Of a stretch of 64,000 bases of DNA, positions 31,889 through 42,404 are shown piece after piece. The notes under the pieces were generated by a model. It was not told the origin of the DNA, searched no databases, and saw only the letters and a list, made by a program, of their open reading frames with translations. Source of the stretch: Cherax quadricarinatus (Eukaryota; Arthropoda; Malacostraca; Decapoda; Parastacidae); assembly GCF_038502225.1 (NCBI RefSeq), contig NC_091292.1, positions 53,637,111-53,701,110 of the forward strand, given 5' to 3'. Both the position numbers and the translations under genes were made by a program. Each line of letters starts with the position of its first letter. The stretch's first letter is position 1.

Positions 31889-32962
31889 CCCTTTCAGGGT
31901 CCAAGGCCCAAATCTGGAGTCACGCACCAGTGTCCAAGAATTTAAAAAAAAAAAATTTGTTATTTTTTCTTATGAAATCGTAGAGAATCTTTTTGTGAAG
32001 GTAATAAAACAAAAAGTACGAAATTTGGTGGAAAATTGACGAAATTATGCTCTCGCGAATTTTGATGTGTCAGCGATATTTACGAATCGGCAATTTTGCC
32101 GACTTTGACTCCCATTTTAGGCCAATTACATTATTCCAATCAACCAAATTCTTAGCTATTTCACTAGTATTACTTCTATTCTATTGATTGAGCACAAGAA
32201 ATCGCCAAGTCAACTGTTTCAACTACAAAATAAAGTGATCGGAAATTGTTAATTTGGCCAATTTAACACAAAGTTCAAAATATTCCAATTTCAAAATAGG
32301 GTCCAGAATAAACAATGTAGGCATTCCTGGCACTAAACTAACATTTCCTCTGTTCATTAGTTATGTTTTGAGGCTTTACAAATAAATTCCATTTTGATTT
32401 TTTATTCACATAATGAATTTTTATTCACACCAAAAAATAGAAGATTTACTGTTATGCAATACTGTAATAATTGTATAAATATCATCACCATATTTGTGAA
32501 TGCATATTAGACCCACCAGCTGACATGTATTAGATGTGTGAGGTCGTTTGTTTACTCTTGAATATCGGCAAAAATTTAACATTTCCGCTACTTTGAGCTC
32601 AGTTTCAAGCCATTTCCAGGGCTAAAACCAATCAAAATCATCTCTATTTCTGTAATATGTCTTCCATTCTATCAAATGAGACCAAGAAATCGCAAATACA
32701 ACTATAAAAAACATACGAAAAAACACTGCAAAGTTGCTGTTTTAATCGAAAAATCATGATTTCAGTTTTTTCTCTCATTATACACAGTGTGCTGCAGGAT
32801 CTGTTTTATGTGGTGCACACATACCACATAGATGTATTCTCTCATATCTAGGCCCAAATGTACCACTCACAGTTTATCAGAGTGAGCTGAGCTCATGGCG
32901 TAGATCTACGGTTTGGACACTCACCGTAAAGCCGTAGATCTATGGGACGGACCCTGAAAGGG
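31889..32962 (-). mobile_element. piggyBac-type MITE (1074 bp) with perfect ends
   Basis: CCCTTTCAGGGTCC at the left and GGACCCTGAAAGGG at the right are perfect 14-base inverted repeats, with TTAA on both sides (31885-31888 and 32963-32966). It is uninterrupted and non-coding. Near the right end ACTCACCGTAAAGCCGTAGA and GTAGATCTACGG form a small internal palindrome. It is the cleanest non-autonomous copy of the family in the window. Confidence 0.9.
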
Positions 32963-33552
32963 TTAATGACTTATTTTTTTCATTCTAGAATATGCCATGT
33001 TTCTTTGTTATTAATATTTATTGTCATATTAGATGAATTGTTATAGATAAATAAGCCGTGGAGTTGATATTAGTTTCATATTGAAGGTCTATCTTGCCCT
33101 GTCTCCAAACAAATTCTGCCACCGCCACAATTCCTAACATGTAATGATATATTTTAAATATGATTGGGCGGCTGGGAATTCGCGAATGTTCGAAGCCCGC
33201 TAAAGTGGAAAACGTGAATGTTCAGGGGGACCTTTATATTACGGTAGCATTAGAACTAGGCATTAAAGACACTAAAAAGTAAAATACACATACAGTACAC
33301 CCATTACTTATCGTCAAAAATTGGTTGTCGTATTGTAGGGTGAAGGGTGAGTTTTATTTGTAGGAAGTCAGGTTTGGGATGTATGGTAGCCAGCCTGGTG
33401 TGAGAGTACTTGTGGTTGGGGATTTCAATGCTAAAGTGGGTAAAACCTTTGTGGAGGGAGTAGTAGGTAAATTTGGGGTGCCAGGGGTAAATGTAAATGG
33501 GGAGCCTTTAATTGAGCTATGTGTAGAAAGAAATTTGGTAATAAGTAATACA

Positions 33553-35436
33553 ATATTTTGAGGAATTGTTAAATGCTGATGAAGATAGGGAAGCTGTGAT
33601 TTCGTGTATAGGGCAAGGAGGAACAACATCTTGTAGGAGTGACGAAGAGCCAGTTGTGAGTGTGGGGGAAGTTCGTGAGGCAGTAGGTAAAATGAAAGGG
33701 GGTAAGGCAGCCGGGATTGATGGGATAAAGATAGAAATGTTAAAAGCAGGTGGGGATATAGTTTTGGAGTGGTTGGTGCAATTATTTAATAAATGTATGG
33801 AAGAGGGTAAGGTACCTAGGGATTGGCAGAGCATGCATAGTTCCTTTGTATAAAGGCAAAGGGGATAAAAGAGAGTGCAAAAATTATAGGGGGATAAGTC
33901 TGTTGAGTATACCTGGCAAAGTGTATGGTAGAGTTATTATTGAAAGAATTAAGAGTAAGACGGAGAATAGGATAGCAGATGAACAAGGAGGCTTCAGGAA
34001 AGGTAGGGGGTGTGTGGACCAGGTGTTTACAGTGAAACATATAAGTGAACAGTATTTAGATAAGGCTAAAGAGGTCTTTGTGGCATTTATGGATTTGGAA
34101 AAGGAGTATGACAGGGTGGATAGGGGGGCAATGTGGCAGATGCTGCAGGTGTATGGTGTAGGAGGTAGGTTACTGAAAGCAGTGAAGAGTTTTTACGAGG
34201 ATAGTGAGGCTCAAGTTAGAGTATGTAGGAAAGAGGGAAATTATTTCGCAGTAAAAGTAGGCCTTAGACAAGGATGTGTGATGTCACCGTGGTTGTTTAA
34301 TATATTTATAGATGGGGTTGTAAGAGAAGTAAATGCGAGGGTCTTGGCAAGAGGCGTGGAGTTAAAAGATAAAGAATCACACATAAAGTGGGAGTTGTCA
34401 CATTTGCTCTTTGCTGATGACACTGTGCTCTTGGGAGATTCTGAAGAGAAGTTGCAGAGATTGGTGGATGAATTTGGTAGGGTGTGCAAAAGAAGAAAAT
34501 TGAAAGTGAATACAGGAAAGAGTAAGGTTATGAGGATAACAAAAAGATTAGGTGATGAAAGACTGGATATCAGATTGGAGGGAGAGAGTATGGAGGAGGT
34601 GAATGTATTCAGATATTTGGGAGTGGTCGTGTCAGCAGATGGGTCTATGAAAGATGAGGTGAATCATAGAATTGATGAGGGGAAAAGGGTGAGTGGTGCA
34701 CTTAGGAGTCTGTGGAGACAAAGAACTTTGTCCTTGGAGGCAAAGAGGGGAATGTATGAGAGTATAGTTTTACCAACGCTCTTATATGGATGTGAAGCAT
34801 GGGTGATGAATGTTGCAGCGAGGAGAAGGCTGGAGGCAGTGGAGATGTCATGTCTGAGAGCAATGTGTGGTGTGAATATAATGCAGAGAATTCGTAGTTT
34901 GGAAGTTAGGAGGAGGTGCGGGTTTATCAAAACTGTTGTCCAGAGCGCTGAGGAACGGTTGTTGAGGTGGTTCGTACATGTGGAGAGAATGGAGCGAAAC
35001 AGAATAACTTCAAGAGTGTATCAGTCTGTAGTGGAAGGAAGGCGGGGTAGTGGTCGGCCTAGGAAAGGTTGGAGAGAGGGGGTAAAGGAGGTTTTGTGTG
35101 CGAGGGGCTTGGACTTCCAGCAGGCATGCATGAGCGTGTTTGATAGGAGTGAATGGAGACAAATGGTTTTTAATACTTGACGTGCTGTTGGAGTGTGAGC
35201 AGAGTAACATTTATGAAGGGGTTCAGGGAAACCGGCAGGCCGGACTTGAGTCCTGGAGATGGGAAGTACGGTGCCTGCACTCTGAAGGAGGGGTGTTAAT
35301 GTTGCAATTTAAAAACTGTAGTGTAAAGCACCCTTCTGGCAAGACAGTGATGGAGTAAATGATGGTGAAAGTTTTTCTTTTTTGGGCCACCCTGCCTTGG
35401 TGGGAATCGGCCAGTGTGATAATATAAAAATATAAT
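33553..35436 (+). mobile_element. RTE-B LINE, 5'-truncated, with 12-bp target duplication
   Basis: ATAAGTAATACA is duplicated at 33541-33552 and 35437-35448. The copy begins at FEELLNADEDREAV. A 2-base loss near 33829 (GGCAGAGCATGC against GGCAGAGAGCATGC in other copies) breaks the frame. After it, 33846-35180 is open for 444 codons through LLFADDTVLLG to the natural stop. The 3' UTR and RTE-B tail end at about 35436. Apart from the 2-base loss the RT frame is intact. Confidence 0.93.
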
Positions 35437-37277
35437 ATAAGTAATACATATTTTATGAAAAAGAGAATAAATAAATATACAAAGTATGATGTAGCACGTA
35501 ATGAAAGTAGTTTGTTAAATTATGTATTGGTGAATAAAAGGTTAATGGGTAGGCTCCAGGATGTACATGTTTATAGAGGGGCAACTGATATATTGGATCA
35601 TTATTTAGTTGTAGCTACAGTTAGAGTAAGAGGTAGATGGGACAAGAGGAAGGAGGCAACAACAAGTAGGAGGGAAGTGAAAGTGTATAAACTAAGGGAG
35701 GAGGAAGTTCGGGTGAGATATAAGCGACTATTGGCAAAAAGGTGGGCTAGTGCAAAGATGAGTAGTTCGGGGGTTGAAGAGGGTTGGATGAGTTTTAAAA
35801 ATGTAGTATTAGAATGTGGGGCAGAAGTTTGTGGTTATAGGATGGTGGGGGCAGGAGGAAAGAGGAATGATTGGTGGAATGATGAAGTAAAGGGTGTGAT
35901 AAAAGAGAGAAAATTAGCTTATGAGAGGTTTTTACAAAGCAGAAGTGTTATAAGAAGAGCAGAGTATATGGAGAGTAAAAGAAAGGTGAAGAGAGTGGTG
36001 AGAGAGTGCAAAAGGAGAGCAGATGATAGAGTGGGAGAGGCACTGTCAAGAAATTTTAATGAAAATAAAAAAAAAAAATTGGAGTTAAACAAGTTAAGAA
36101 AGCCTAGGGAACGTATGGATTTGTCAGTTAAAAGCAGAGTAGGGGAGTTAGATGGGGAGAGGGAGGTATTAGGTAGATGGCGAGAATATTTTGAGGCACT
36201 TAAATGTTGAGGTAGAAAGGGAGGTGGTAATTTCATGTACTGGCCAGGGAGGTATACCATCTTTTAGGAGTGAAGAAGAGCAGAATGTAAGTGGGGGGGG
36301 GAGGTATGCGAGGCATTACGTAGAATGAAAGGGGGTAAAGCAGCTGGAACTGATGGGATCATGACAGAAATGTTAAAAGCAGAGGGGGATATAGTGTTGG
36401 AGTGGTTGGTACTTTTATTTAATAAATGTATGAAAGAGGGGAAGGTACCTAGGGATTGACGGAGAGCATGTATAGTCCCTTTATATAAAGGGAAGGAGGA
36501 CAAAAGAGATTGTAAAAATTATAGAGGAATAAGTTTGAGTATACCAGGAAAAGTGTACGGTAGGGTTATTATTGAAAGAATTAGAGGCAAGACAGAATGT
36601 AGGATTGCGGATGAGCAAGGACGTTTCAGAGTGGGTAGGGGATGTGTAGATCAAGTGTTTACATTGAAGCATATATGTGAACAGTAATTAGATAAAGGTA
36701 GGGAAGTTTTTATTGCATTTATGGATTTAAAAAAGGCATATGATAGTGGATAGGGGAGCAATGTGGCAGATGTTGCAAGTATATGGAATAGGTGGCAAGT
36801 TACTAAATGATGTAAAGAGTTTTTATGAGGATAGTGAGGCTCAGGTTAGGGTGTGTAGAAGAGAGGGAGACTACTTCCCTGTAAAAGTAGGTCTTAGACA
36901 GGGATGTGTAATGTCACCATGGTTGTTTAACCCTTTGACTGTCGTGGTCGTATATGTACGTCATAGGAGATACCGTGTTTGACGTATCTATATGCATAAA
37001 TTCTAGCGGCTTCAAATCAAGGAGGAGAAAGCTGGTAGGCCCACATGTGAGAGAATGGGTCTCCATGGTCAGTGTGCACCACATAAAAAAAATCGGGGAG
37101 CCAGTGGTGCATTGTGGGAATACCATTTCAGTCGTCCTTTTTCAGCATGTCTAGCGGTAAGAAATATGTGAGTTCCCTGCAAATCTGGGACTCTTCTCTT
37201 CCCAAGTGATGCTCTAACACAGATGGAAGTGTCAATGAAGATCAATTTCATGATTTCGAGGAGTTTGAGACCAAAAG

Positions 37278-37545
37278 CAATGGAGGAGGAGGAAGAGGAG
37301 GAGGAAGAGGAGGAATAGGAAGAAGAGGAGGAGGAAGAAGAGGAGGAGGAAGAAGAGGAGGAGGAAGGATGGAGGAAGAGGAAGGAAGGAGGGAGGAGGA
37401 AGAAGGAGGGAGGAGGAAGGAGGGAGGAGGAATAAGGAGGGAGGAGGAGGAAGGAGGGAGGGAGGAAGAAGGAGGGAGGAGGAGGAAGGAGGGAGGGAGG
37501 AGGAGGAAGGTGGAAGGAGGAGGAGGAAGAAGAATAAGAATAATA
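37278..37545 (+). repeat. GGA/GAA purine repeat
   Basis: About 265 bases of nearly uninterrupted G and A in GAGGAG, GGAAGA and GGAGGGA units, followed by AATAATAAT. A second GGAGGA run lies at 37707-37738. The tract starts right after the transposase-like EEFETKSNG codons, so it may have expanded from acidic (GAG/GAA) codons of the gene's own N-terminal region. Confidence 0.9.
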
Positions 37546-37883
37546 ATAATAATAATATGTAATAATATGTTCCCTTGAGGCATGAAAACAGTTCACCCCA
37601 TGACAGTCACAAGATAAGGGGAGATAACATTTGATAAGAGCTGACCTTTGATGAGGGTAAACGAGGGTGGAGGGAGGGGGGCAGCTGTCCATCTGTCAAG
37701 AGCCAGGAGGAGGAGGAGGAGGAGGAGGAGGAGGAGGAGAAGATGACGACGAACAAACATTTGTCTGTCTGCCAAACTCCCTGTCTATCCATCTAGCTCT
37801 GTCTCAGAGAGAGCCACAAGACTGTCATCATCACGTTTACTCACATCTTCAAGCAGAGTATAGCACTTTGTCTGGATTTTTTG

Positions 37884-38398
37884 GGTTATCCTAGGTAATT
37901 TACACTATGTATAGTTGTATTTATGTGTACCTGTGAGACAGAGAGAGAGAAAGAGAGACAGATTGAAAGAGATAGAATGAGGGAGAAAGATAATTAGATA
38001 GAATGGAGGGGGAAGCAGCATCGGACCCCATTGTTTTGACAGGCGGTAGGGGTAGTGACTAATGAGACAATGTCATTTTGACAGCTGCCGACTCCTGACT
38101 CAAAACAATTATAAGCCACACACTCGCACACAAGACAAGCTTGCTGAAGGGTGATAATAGGAGTTTTATGAAAGTATCTAGTGACTGTATATGTGTATAT
38201 ATATTATAGAAACCAGAAGCAAGAAGGGAAGGCAGGAATGAAGGAAGGACTAGATGAAAGGAAGGAAAAAAGTAATGAAGGACAGATGAAGGAATGTAGG
38301 AAGAGAGGTGGAATGCCCTCCAGGTAGGAAAGGAATGAAGGAAATTAGGAAGGAATGATGACACACGACCATTTACCTAGGATAACTACATAACACAA
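37884..38398. repeat. segment bounded by short inverted repeats in the piggyBac derivative
   Basis: GGTTATCCTAGGTAA near 37884 and TTACCTAGGATAACT near 38377 are inverted copies enclosing about 500 bases of GAGA- and GGAAGGAA-rich sequence. A stretch near 38165 (GTGACTGTATATGTGTATAT) resembles the piggyBac 3' UTR at 22903. This may be an inserted small element or a rearranged repeat; it encodes nothing evident. Confidence 0.4.
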
Positions 38399-38493
38399 CT
38401 GCCTGCTAATACTTTGAAGAAAGCTGCTCAGACGAGGTGTTTTGTCTTTGCACATAAAAAAAAAAATTCAACAAAAATGCACACACACTGATT

Positions 38494-39242
38494 TTATGTG
38501 TGAGAGTGTAAAACACCACTGTGTATGACACCATGTTTTATGTGTGAGAGTGTAAAACACCACTGTGTATGACACCATGTTTTATGTGTGAGGAGTGTAA
38601 AACACCACTGTGTATGATACCATGTTTTATGTGTGAGGAGTGTAAAACACCACTGTGTATGACACCATGTTTTATGTGTGAGGAGTGTAAAACACCATTG
38701 TGTATGACACCATGTTTTATGTGTGAGGAGTGTAAAACACCATTGTGTATGGCACCATGTTTTATGTGTGAGAGTGTAAAACACCATTGTGTATGACACC
38801 ATGTTTTATGTGTGAGAGTGTAAAACACCATTGTGTATGACACCATGTTTTATGTGTGAGAGTGTAAAACACCACTGTGTATGACACCATGTTTTATGTG
38901 TGAGTGTAAAACACCACTGTGTATGACACCATGTTTTATGTGTGAGTGTAAAACATCACTGTGTATGACACCATGTTTTATGTGTGAGAGTGTAAACCAC
39001 CACTGTGTATGACACCATGTTTTTTGTTTGAGGAGTGTAAAACACCACTGTGTATGACACTATGTTTTATGTGTGAGAGTGTAAAACACCACTGTGTATG
39101 ACACCATGTTTTATGTTTGAGGAATGTAAAACACCACTGTGTATGACACCATGTTTTATGTGTGAGTGTAAAACACCACTGTGTATGACACCATGTTTTA
39201 TGTGTAAGAGTGTAAAACACCACTGTGTATGACACCATGTTT
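38494..39242 (+). repeat. 17-unit tandem array of the piggyBac C-terminal cysteine motif
   Basis: Seventeen units, each TTTTATGTGTGAGGAGTGTA + AAACACCACTGTGTATGACA + CCATG or a variant. Unit lengths are 45, 44 or 42 bases. The 45-base unit is the exact coding length of FMCEECKTPLCMTPC, which occurs once in the intact transposase at about 22811-22856. After the last unit the sequence returns to the normal ending (TTCACAGAGTTCCACAAGCT, then the stop). Units 3-6 are in frame and give about five linked cysteine motifs (38569-38796). The 44-base units break the frame. Confidence 0.93.
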
Positions 39243-41021
39243 CACAGAGTTCCACAAGCTGCAGAACTTCTAGGAGTATGTTCAGTGACTGTATATTGGT
39301 ATATATATTATAGAACAATAGTAATAAACAATTTTTTGTATTGTTTGTTTTTGTAAACAAGTTTTGTAAACAATATATTGATAATTATGTTTGTGTGCTT
39401 ATTGTGTTGTATACAACGAGTGTATATATGTACATTGCACCTTACTTTGGTCTCACAGGCCACATAAGTTATGTGAAAAAATAAAATAGTGAAAAAAACA
39501 ACAAACCTTCAAATACAAGTAAACTAAAGTTTACCGGGTGAGCGGCAGTCGCCGCTGTTGCCATACGCGGCTCATTTTCTGCAAACTTCATGCCTCTATA
39601 TCTCGGTAAGTACTGATGGGAAAATTTTTTTTTTGGGACTAAAACAATCAGAAAAATAATCTTAACATTTTCATAAGAAAAAATAATTTTTTTTTTTTTT
39701 TTCGAATATTTTGCGACACCAGGAGCAACTTCAGGATTGGGCCCTTCGACAGTCAAAGGGTTAATATTATTTATAGATGGGGTTGTAAAAGAAGTAAATG
39801 CTAGGGTGTTTGGGAGAGGGGTGGGATTAAATTATGGGGAATCAAATACAAAATGGGAATTGACAGTTACTTTTTGGTGATGATACTGTGCTTATGGGAG
39901 ATTCTAAAGAAAAATTGCAAAGGTTAGTGGATGAGTGGGAGTGTGTGTAAAGGTAGAAAGTTGAAAGTGAACATAGAAAAGAGTAAGGTGATGAGGGTAT
40001 CAAATGATTTAGATAAAGAAAAATTGGATATCAAATTGGAGAGGAGTAGTATGGAAGAAGTGAATGTTTTCAGATACTTGCGAGTTGACGTGGCAGCGGA
40101 TGGATTTATGAAGGATGAGGTTAATCATAGAATTGATGAAGGAAAAAAGGTGAGTGGTGTGTTGAGGTATATGTGGAGTCAAAAAACGTTATCTACAGAG
40201 GAAAGAAGGGAATGTATGAAAGTATAGTAGTACCAACACTTATATGGGTGTGAAGCTTGGGTTGTGAATGCAACAGCGAGGAGGCGGTTGGAGGCAGTGG
40301 AGATGTCCTGTCTAAGGGCAGTGTGTGGTGTAAATATTATGCAGAAAATTCGGAGTGTGGAAATTAGGAGAAGGTGTGGAGTTAATAAAAGTATTAGTCA
40401 GAGGGCTGAAGAGGGGTTGTTGAGGTGGTTTGGTCATTTAGAGAGAATGGATCAAAGTAGAATGACATGGAGAGCATTTAAATCTGTAGGAGAAAGAAGG
40501 CGGGGTAGGGGTCGTCCTCAAAAAGGTTGGAAGGAAGGGGTAAGGGAGGTTTTGTGGGCGAGGGGCTTGGACTTCCAGCAGGCGTGCATGAGCGTGTTCG
40601 ATAGGAGTGAATGGAGATGATTGGTATTTGGGACTTGATCTGTTGGAGTGTGAGCAGGGTAATATTTAGTGAAGGGATTCAGGGAAACCGGTTATTTTCA
40701 TATAGCCGGACTTGAGTCCTGGAAATGGGAAGTACAATGCCTGCACTCTAAAGGAGGGGTTTGGGATATTGGCAGTTTGGAGGGATATGTTATGTATCTT
40801 TATACATATTTGCTTCTAAACTGTTGTGTTCTAAGCACCTCTGCAAAAACAGTGATTGTGTGAGTGAGGCGAAAGTGTTGAATAATGATGAAAGTATTTT
40901 CTTTTTGGGGATTTTCTTTCTTTTTGGGTCACCCTGCCTCGGTGGGAGACGGCCGACTTGTTGAAAAAAAAAAAATTAAAGCACCCCAGAGCAATAAAAT
41001 ACGTAGTATACAGTACATTCA

Positions 41022-41340
41022 TTAACCCTTTGACTGTTTCGGCCATATATACAGTGGACCCTCAGTTTATGCCTTTAATCCGTTCCAGAGAGCTTGCCTT
41101 TAACCGATTTAGCCTTTAATTGAATTGATTTTCCCATAAGAAATAATGGAAATCCAGTTAATCCGTTCCAGACAACCAAAAGTATTAACCCTTTCAGGGT
41201 TATTGACGTACTGGAATGCCTAAATTCTAGCGCCTTCAAATATAGTGAGAAAGCTGGTAGGCCTACATATGAAAGAATGGGTCTATCTGGTCAGTGTGCA
41301 CAGTATAAAAAAATCCTGCAGCACACAGCACCAGGTGTTA
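41022..41340 (+). mobile_element. piggyBac-type ends with an intervening Tigger-type MITE
   Basis: TTAACCCTTTGACTGTTTCG at 41023 is a piggyBac-type left end cut short by CAGTGGACCCTCAGTTTATG (41051), a Tigger-type start. That is followed by CCCATAAGAAATAATGG and ends near 41185. There a second piggyBac-type left end TTAACCCTTTCAGGG begins and runs to the CCTGCAGCACACAG block near 41330. No right ends are visible, so these are fragments. Confidence 0.6.
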
Positions 41341-41450
41341 GATCAACCAGGCTGTGATGGATATGTGAAACGGGCCTCCAGCAGCAACAGCCTGGTTGAC
41401 CAGGCGAGCACCAGACGAGCCTGGCCCGTGGCTGGGCTCAGAGAGTAGAT
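41341..41450 (+). mobile_element. LINE 3'-region fragment (GATCAACCAGGCTG family)
   Basis: GATCAACCAGGCTGTGATGG, CAGCAGCAACAGCCTGGTTG and ACGAGCCTGGCCCGTGGCTG resemble the 3' region of the L2/CR1-like LINE at 610-690 (GATCAACCAGGCTGTTGCTG) but are clearly diverged. The CCAGGCTG...CAGCCTGG arrangement is self-complementary. Probably a related LINE or a SINE using its tail. Confidence 0.45.
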
Positions 41451-41454
41451 ATAC

Positions 41455-42048
41455 AGTGGAACCTCCTCTTGTGAGTTTAATCCGTTCCATGACCTTGCTC
41501 GCAACTGGATTTGCTCGTTTCCAGTCAATTTTCCTCATTTAAATTAATTGAAATGCAATTAATCCATTCCAGTTGAATTCTGAACTTCAGTAATTTCGCT
41601 AATATCAACTCTACCGCTTATTTATCTCGCTTCATCTAATATGACATAATAAACAATATAAATAACATAGAAACCTGATATATACTCTAAAATTAATAAA
41701 ATAAGTCATTCATGTAGTGGTATGGGCGGTGTTGGCGGTGGACGAGAGTTTGTCTGGACACCGGGCAAAATACTTGATGAATAATTTCGCTAATATCATC
41801 TATACAGCTTATTTATATATCACAGTTCATCTAATATGACATAACAGACAATATAAATAACATAGAAACACGATATATACTCTAGAATGAATAAAATATG
41901 TCATTATGTAACAGGTGGAGGCGGCCACAACCGCTCCCTCTTTGTTGTGGTACACACTGTCATCTAGTGACGGCCTTTTGAAGCCGTCTATTATTATAAT
42001 TATTATATGTAGTACATTATTATTATATATGTATTATTATATATATAT
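41455..42048. mobile_element. unclassified ~590-bp repeat, copy 1 (uninterrupted)
   Basis: Begins CAGTGGAACCTCCTCTTGTG (Tigger-type start) and proceeds through AATATGACATAATAAACAAT to TTTTGAAGCCGTCTATTATT and a TATTATTATA-rich end. A second copy lies at 51781-52127, where a full-length RTE-B is inserted at CTATTATTAT and the remainder resumes at 55726. This copy therefore shows the empty target site. Within it, AATTTCGCTAATATCA..CTATACAGCTTATTTAT is partly duplicated. Confidence 0.65.
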
Positions 42049-42050
42049 TA

Positions 42051-42362
42051 CACCTACCATCCGACTTACGACCGAGTTTGATTCCGAGAAACTGGTCATG
42101 AGTCGAAATGGACGTAAGTCGAACTTTACTACTGAATATCAACATCACGTTTTTGTAATGACCTTATTTTATTGTTTTATTTTGGTATTTCATGTTTTAC
42201 TTAACTTTTTATGCTGTTAGTACTTCATTTTATACTGTAAGGTTTAGGATAAACACTGTACAACACAAATAGTTGTTTATTTACCAGAAATTTGGCAAAA
42301 AAAAACACGGTCGTAAGTCGAGTGGTCGTAAGTCGAGCAGGTCGTAAGTTGGATGGTAGGTG
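42051..42362. mobile_element. 'CCATCCGACTTACGACC' MITE, copy 3
   Basis: CACCTACCATCCGACTTACG at the left and CGTAAGTTGGATGGTAGGTG at the right are 20-base inverted ends with one mismatch, and TA flanks both sides. This is the best-preserved copy in the window. The interior is in the reverse orientation to copies 1 and 2. Confidence 0.88.
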
Positions 42363-42404
42363 TATTATTATTATTGTATTATACTATTATTATTATTGTT
42401 TTTT

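Larger units (their letters stand above)
29319..33236 (+). mobile_element. Tigger-like element enlarged by nested insertions
   Basis: The left end TCTCCCTCAACATTCGCA and the right end (complement of CGTGAATGTTCAGGGGGAC) pair imperfectly as inverted repeats. Between them a transposase N-terminus is recognisable at 31488-31580. Two piggyBac-type elements (29444-31451 and 31889-32962) account for 3.1 kb of the 3.9 kb. A further Tigger-like start (CAGTAGGGCCCCACTTATAC) lies just outside at 29187. Boundaries are approximate. Confidence 0.5.
36931..39760 (+). mobile_element. piggyBac derivative with expanded internal repeats
   Basis: Ends CCCTTTGACTGTCG and CGACAGTCAAAGGG are perfect 14-base TIRs, and TTAA is duplicated (36927-36930 and 39761-39764). 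The target is the RTE-A sequence GGTTGTTTAATAT. Inside are the family leader, a degraded transposase start near 37147 (TCTAGCGGTAAGAAATATGT against CCTCGCGGTAAGAAGCTCCT in the intact gene), purine repeats, a foreign-looking centre, a C-terminal remnant from 38399 and the family 3' UTR from about 39275. The whole catalytic core is missing. It is non-autonomous but has intact ends. Confidence 0.92.
33361..40975 (+). mobile_element. RTE-A LINE copy split by RTE-B and by a piggyBac derivative
   Basis: RTE-A segments are 33361-33552 (endonuclease GDFNAKVG), 35437-36926 (LNYVLVNKRL, the endonuclease tail with a changed SDH block DILDHYLVV, then RT start) and 39765-40975 (RT end, C-terminus, 3' UTR, tail GGGTCACCCTGCCTCGGTGG). 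Placed end to end they follow the full-length copy at 47.66-51.3 kb. They contain several stops and frameshifts (for example TAA at 36686-36688 inside CEQYLDKG). Insertion order is RTE-A first, then the other two. Confidence 0.9.

Noticed and set aside
37069..37692. Serine/proline-rich ORFs on the minus strand (PPPSSS runs)
   Set aside because: They are the antisense reading of the GGA/GAA purine repeat; no codon pattern or motif supports a gene.
38494..39242. CRISPR-like array of direct repeats
   Set aside because: Units are contiguous with no spacers and translate to a piggyBac cysteine motif. The context is eukaryotic.
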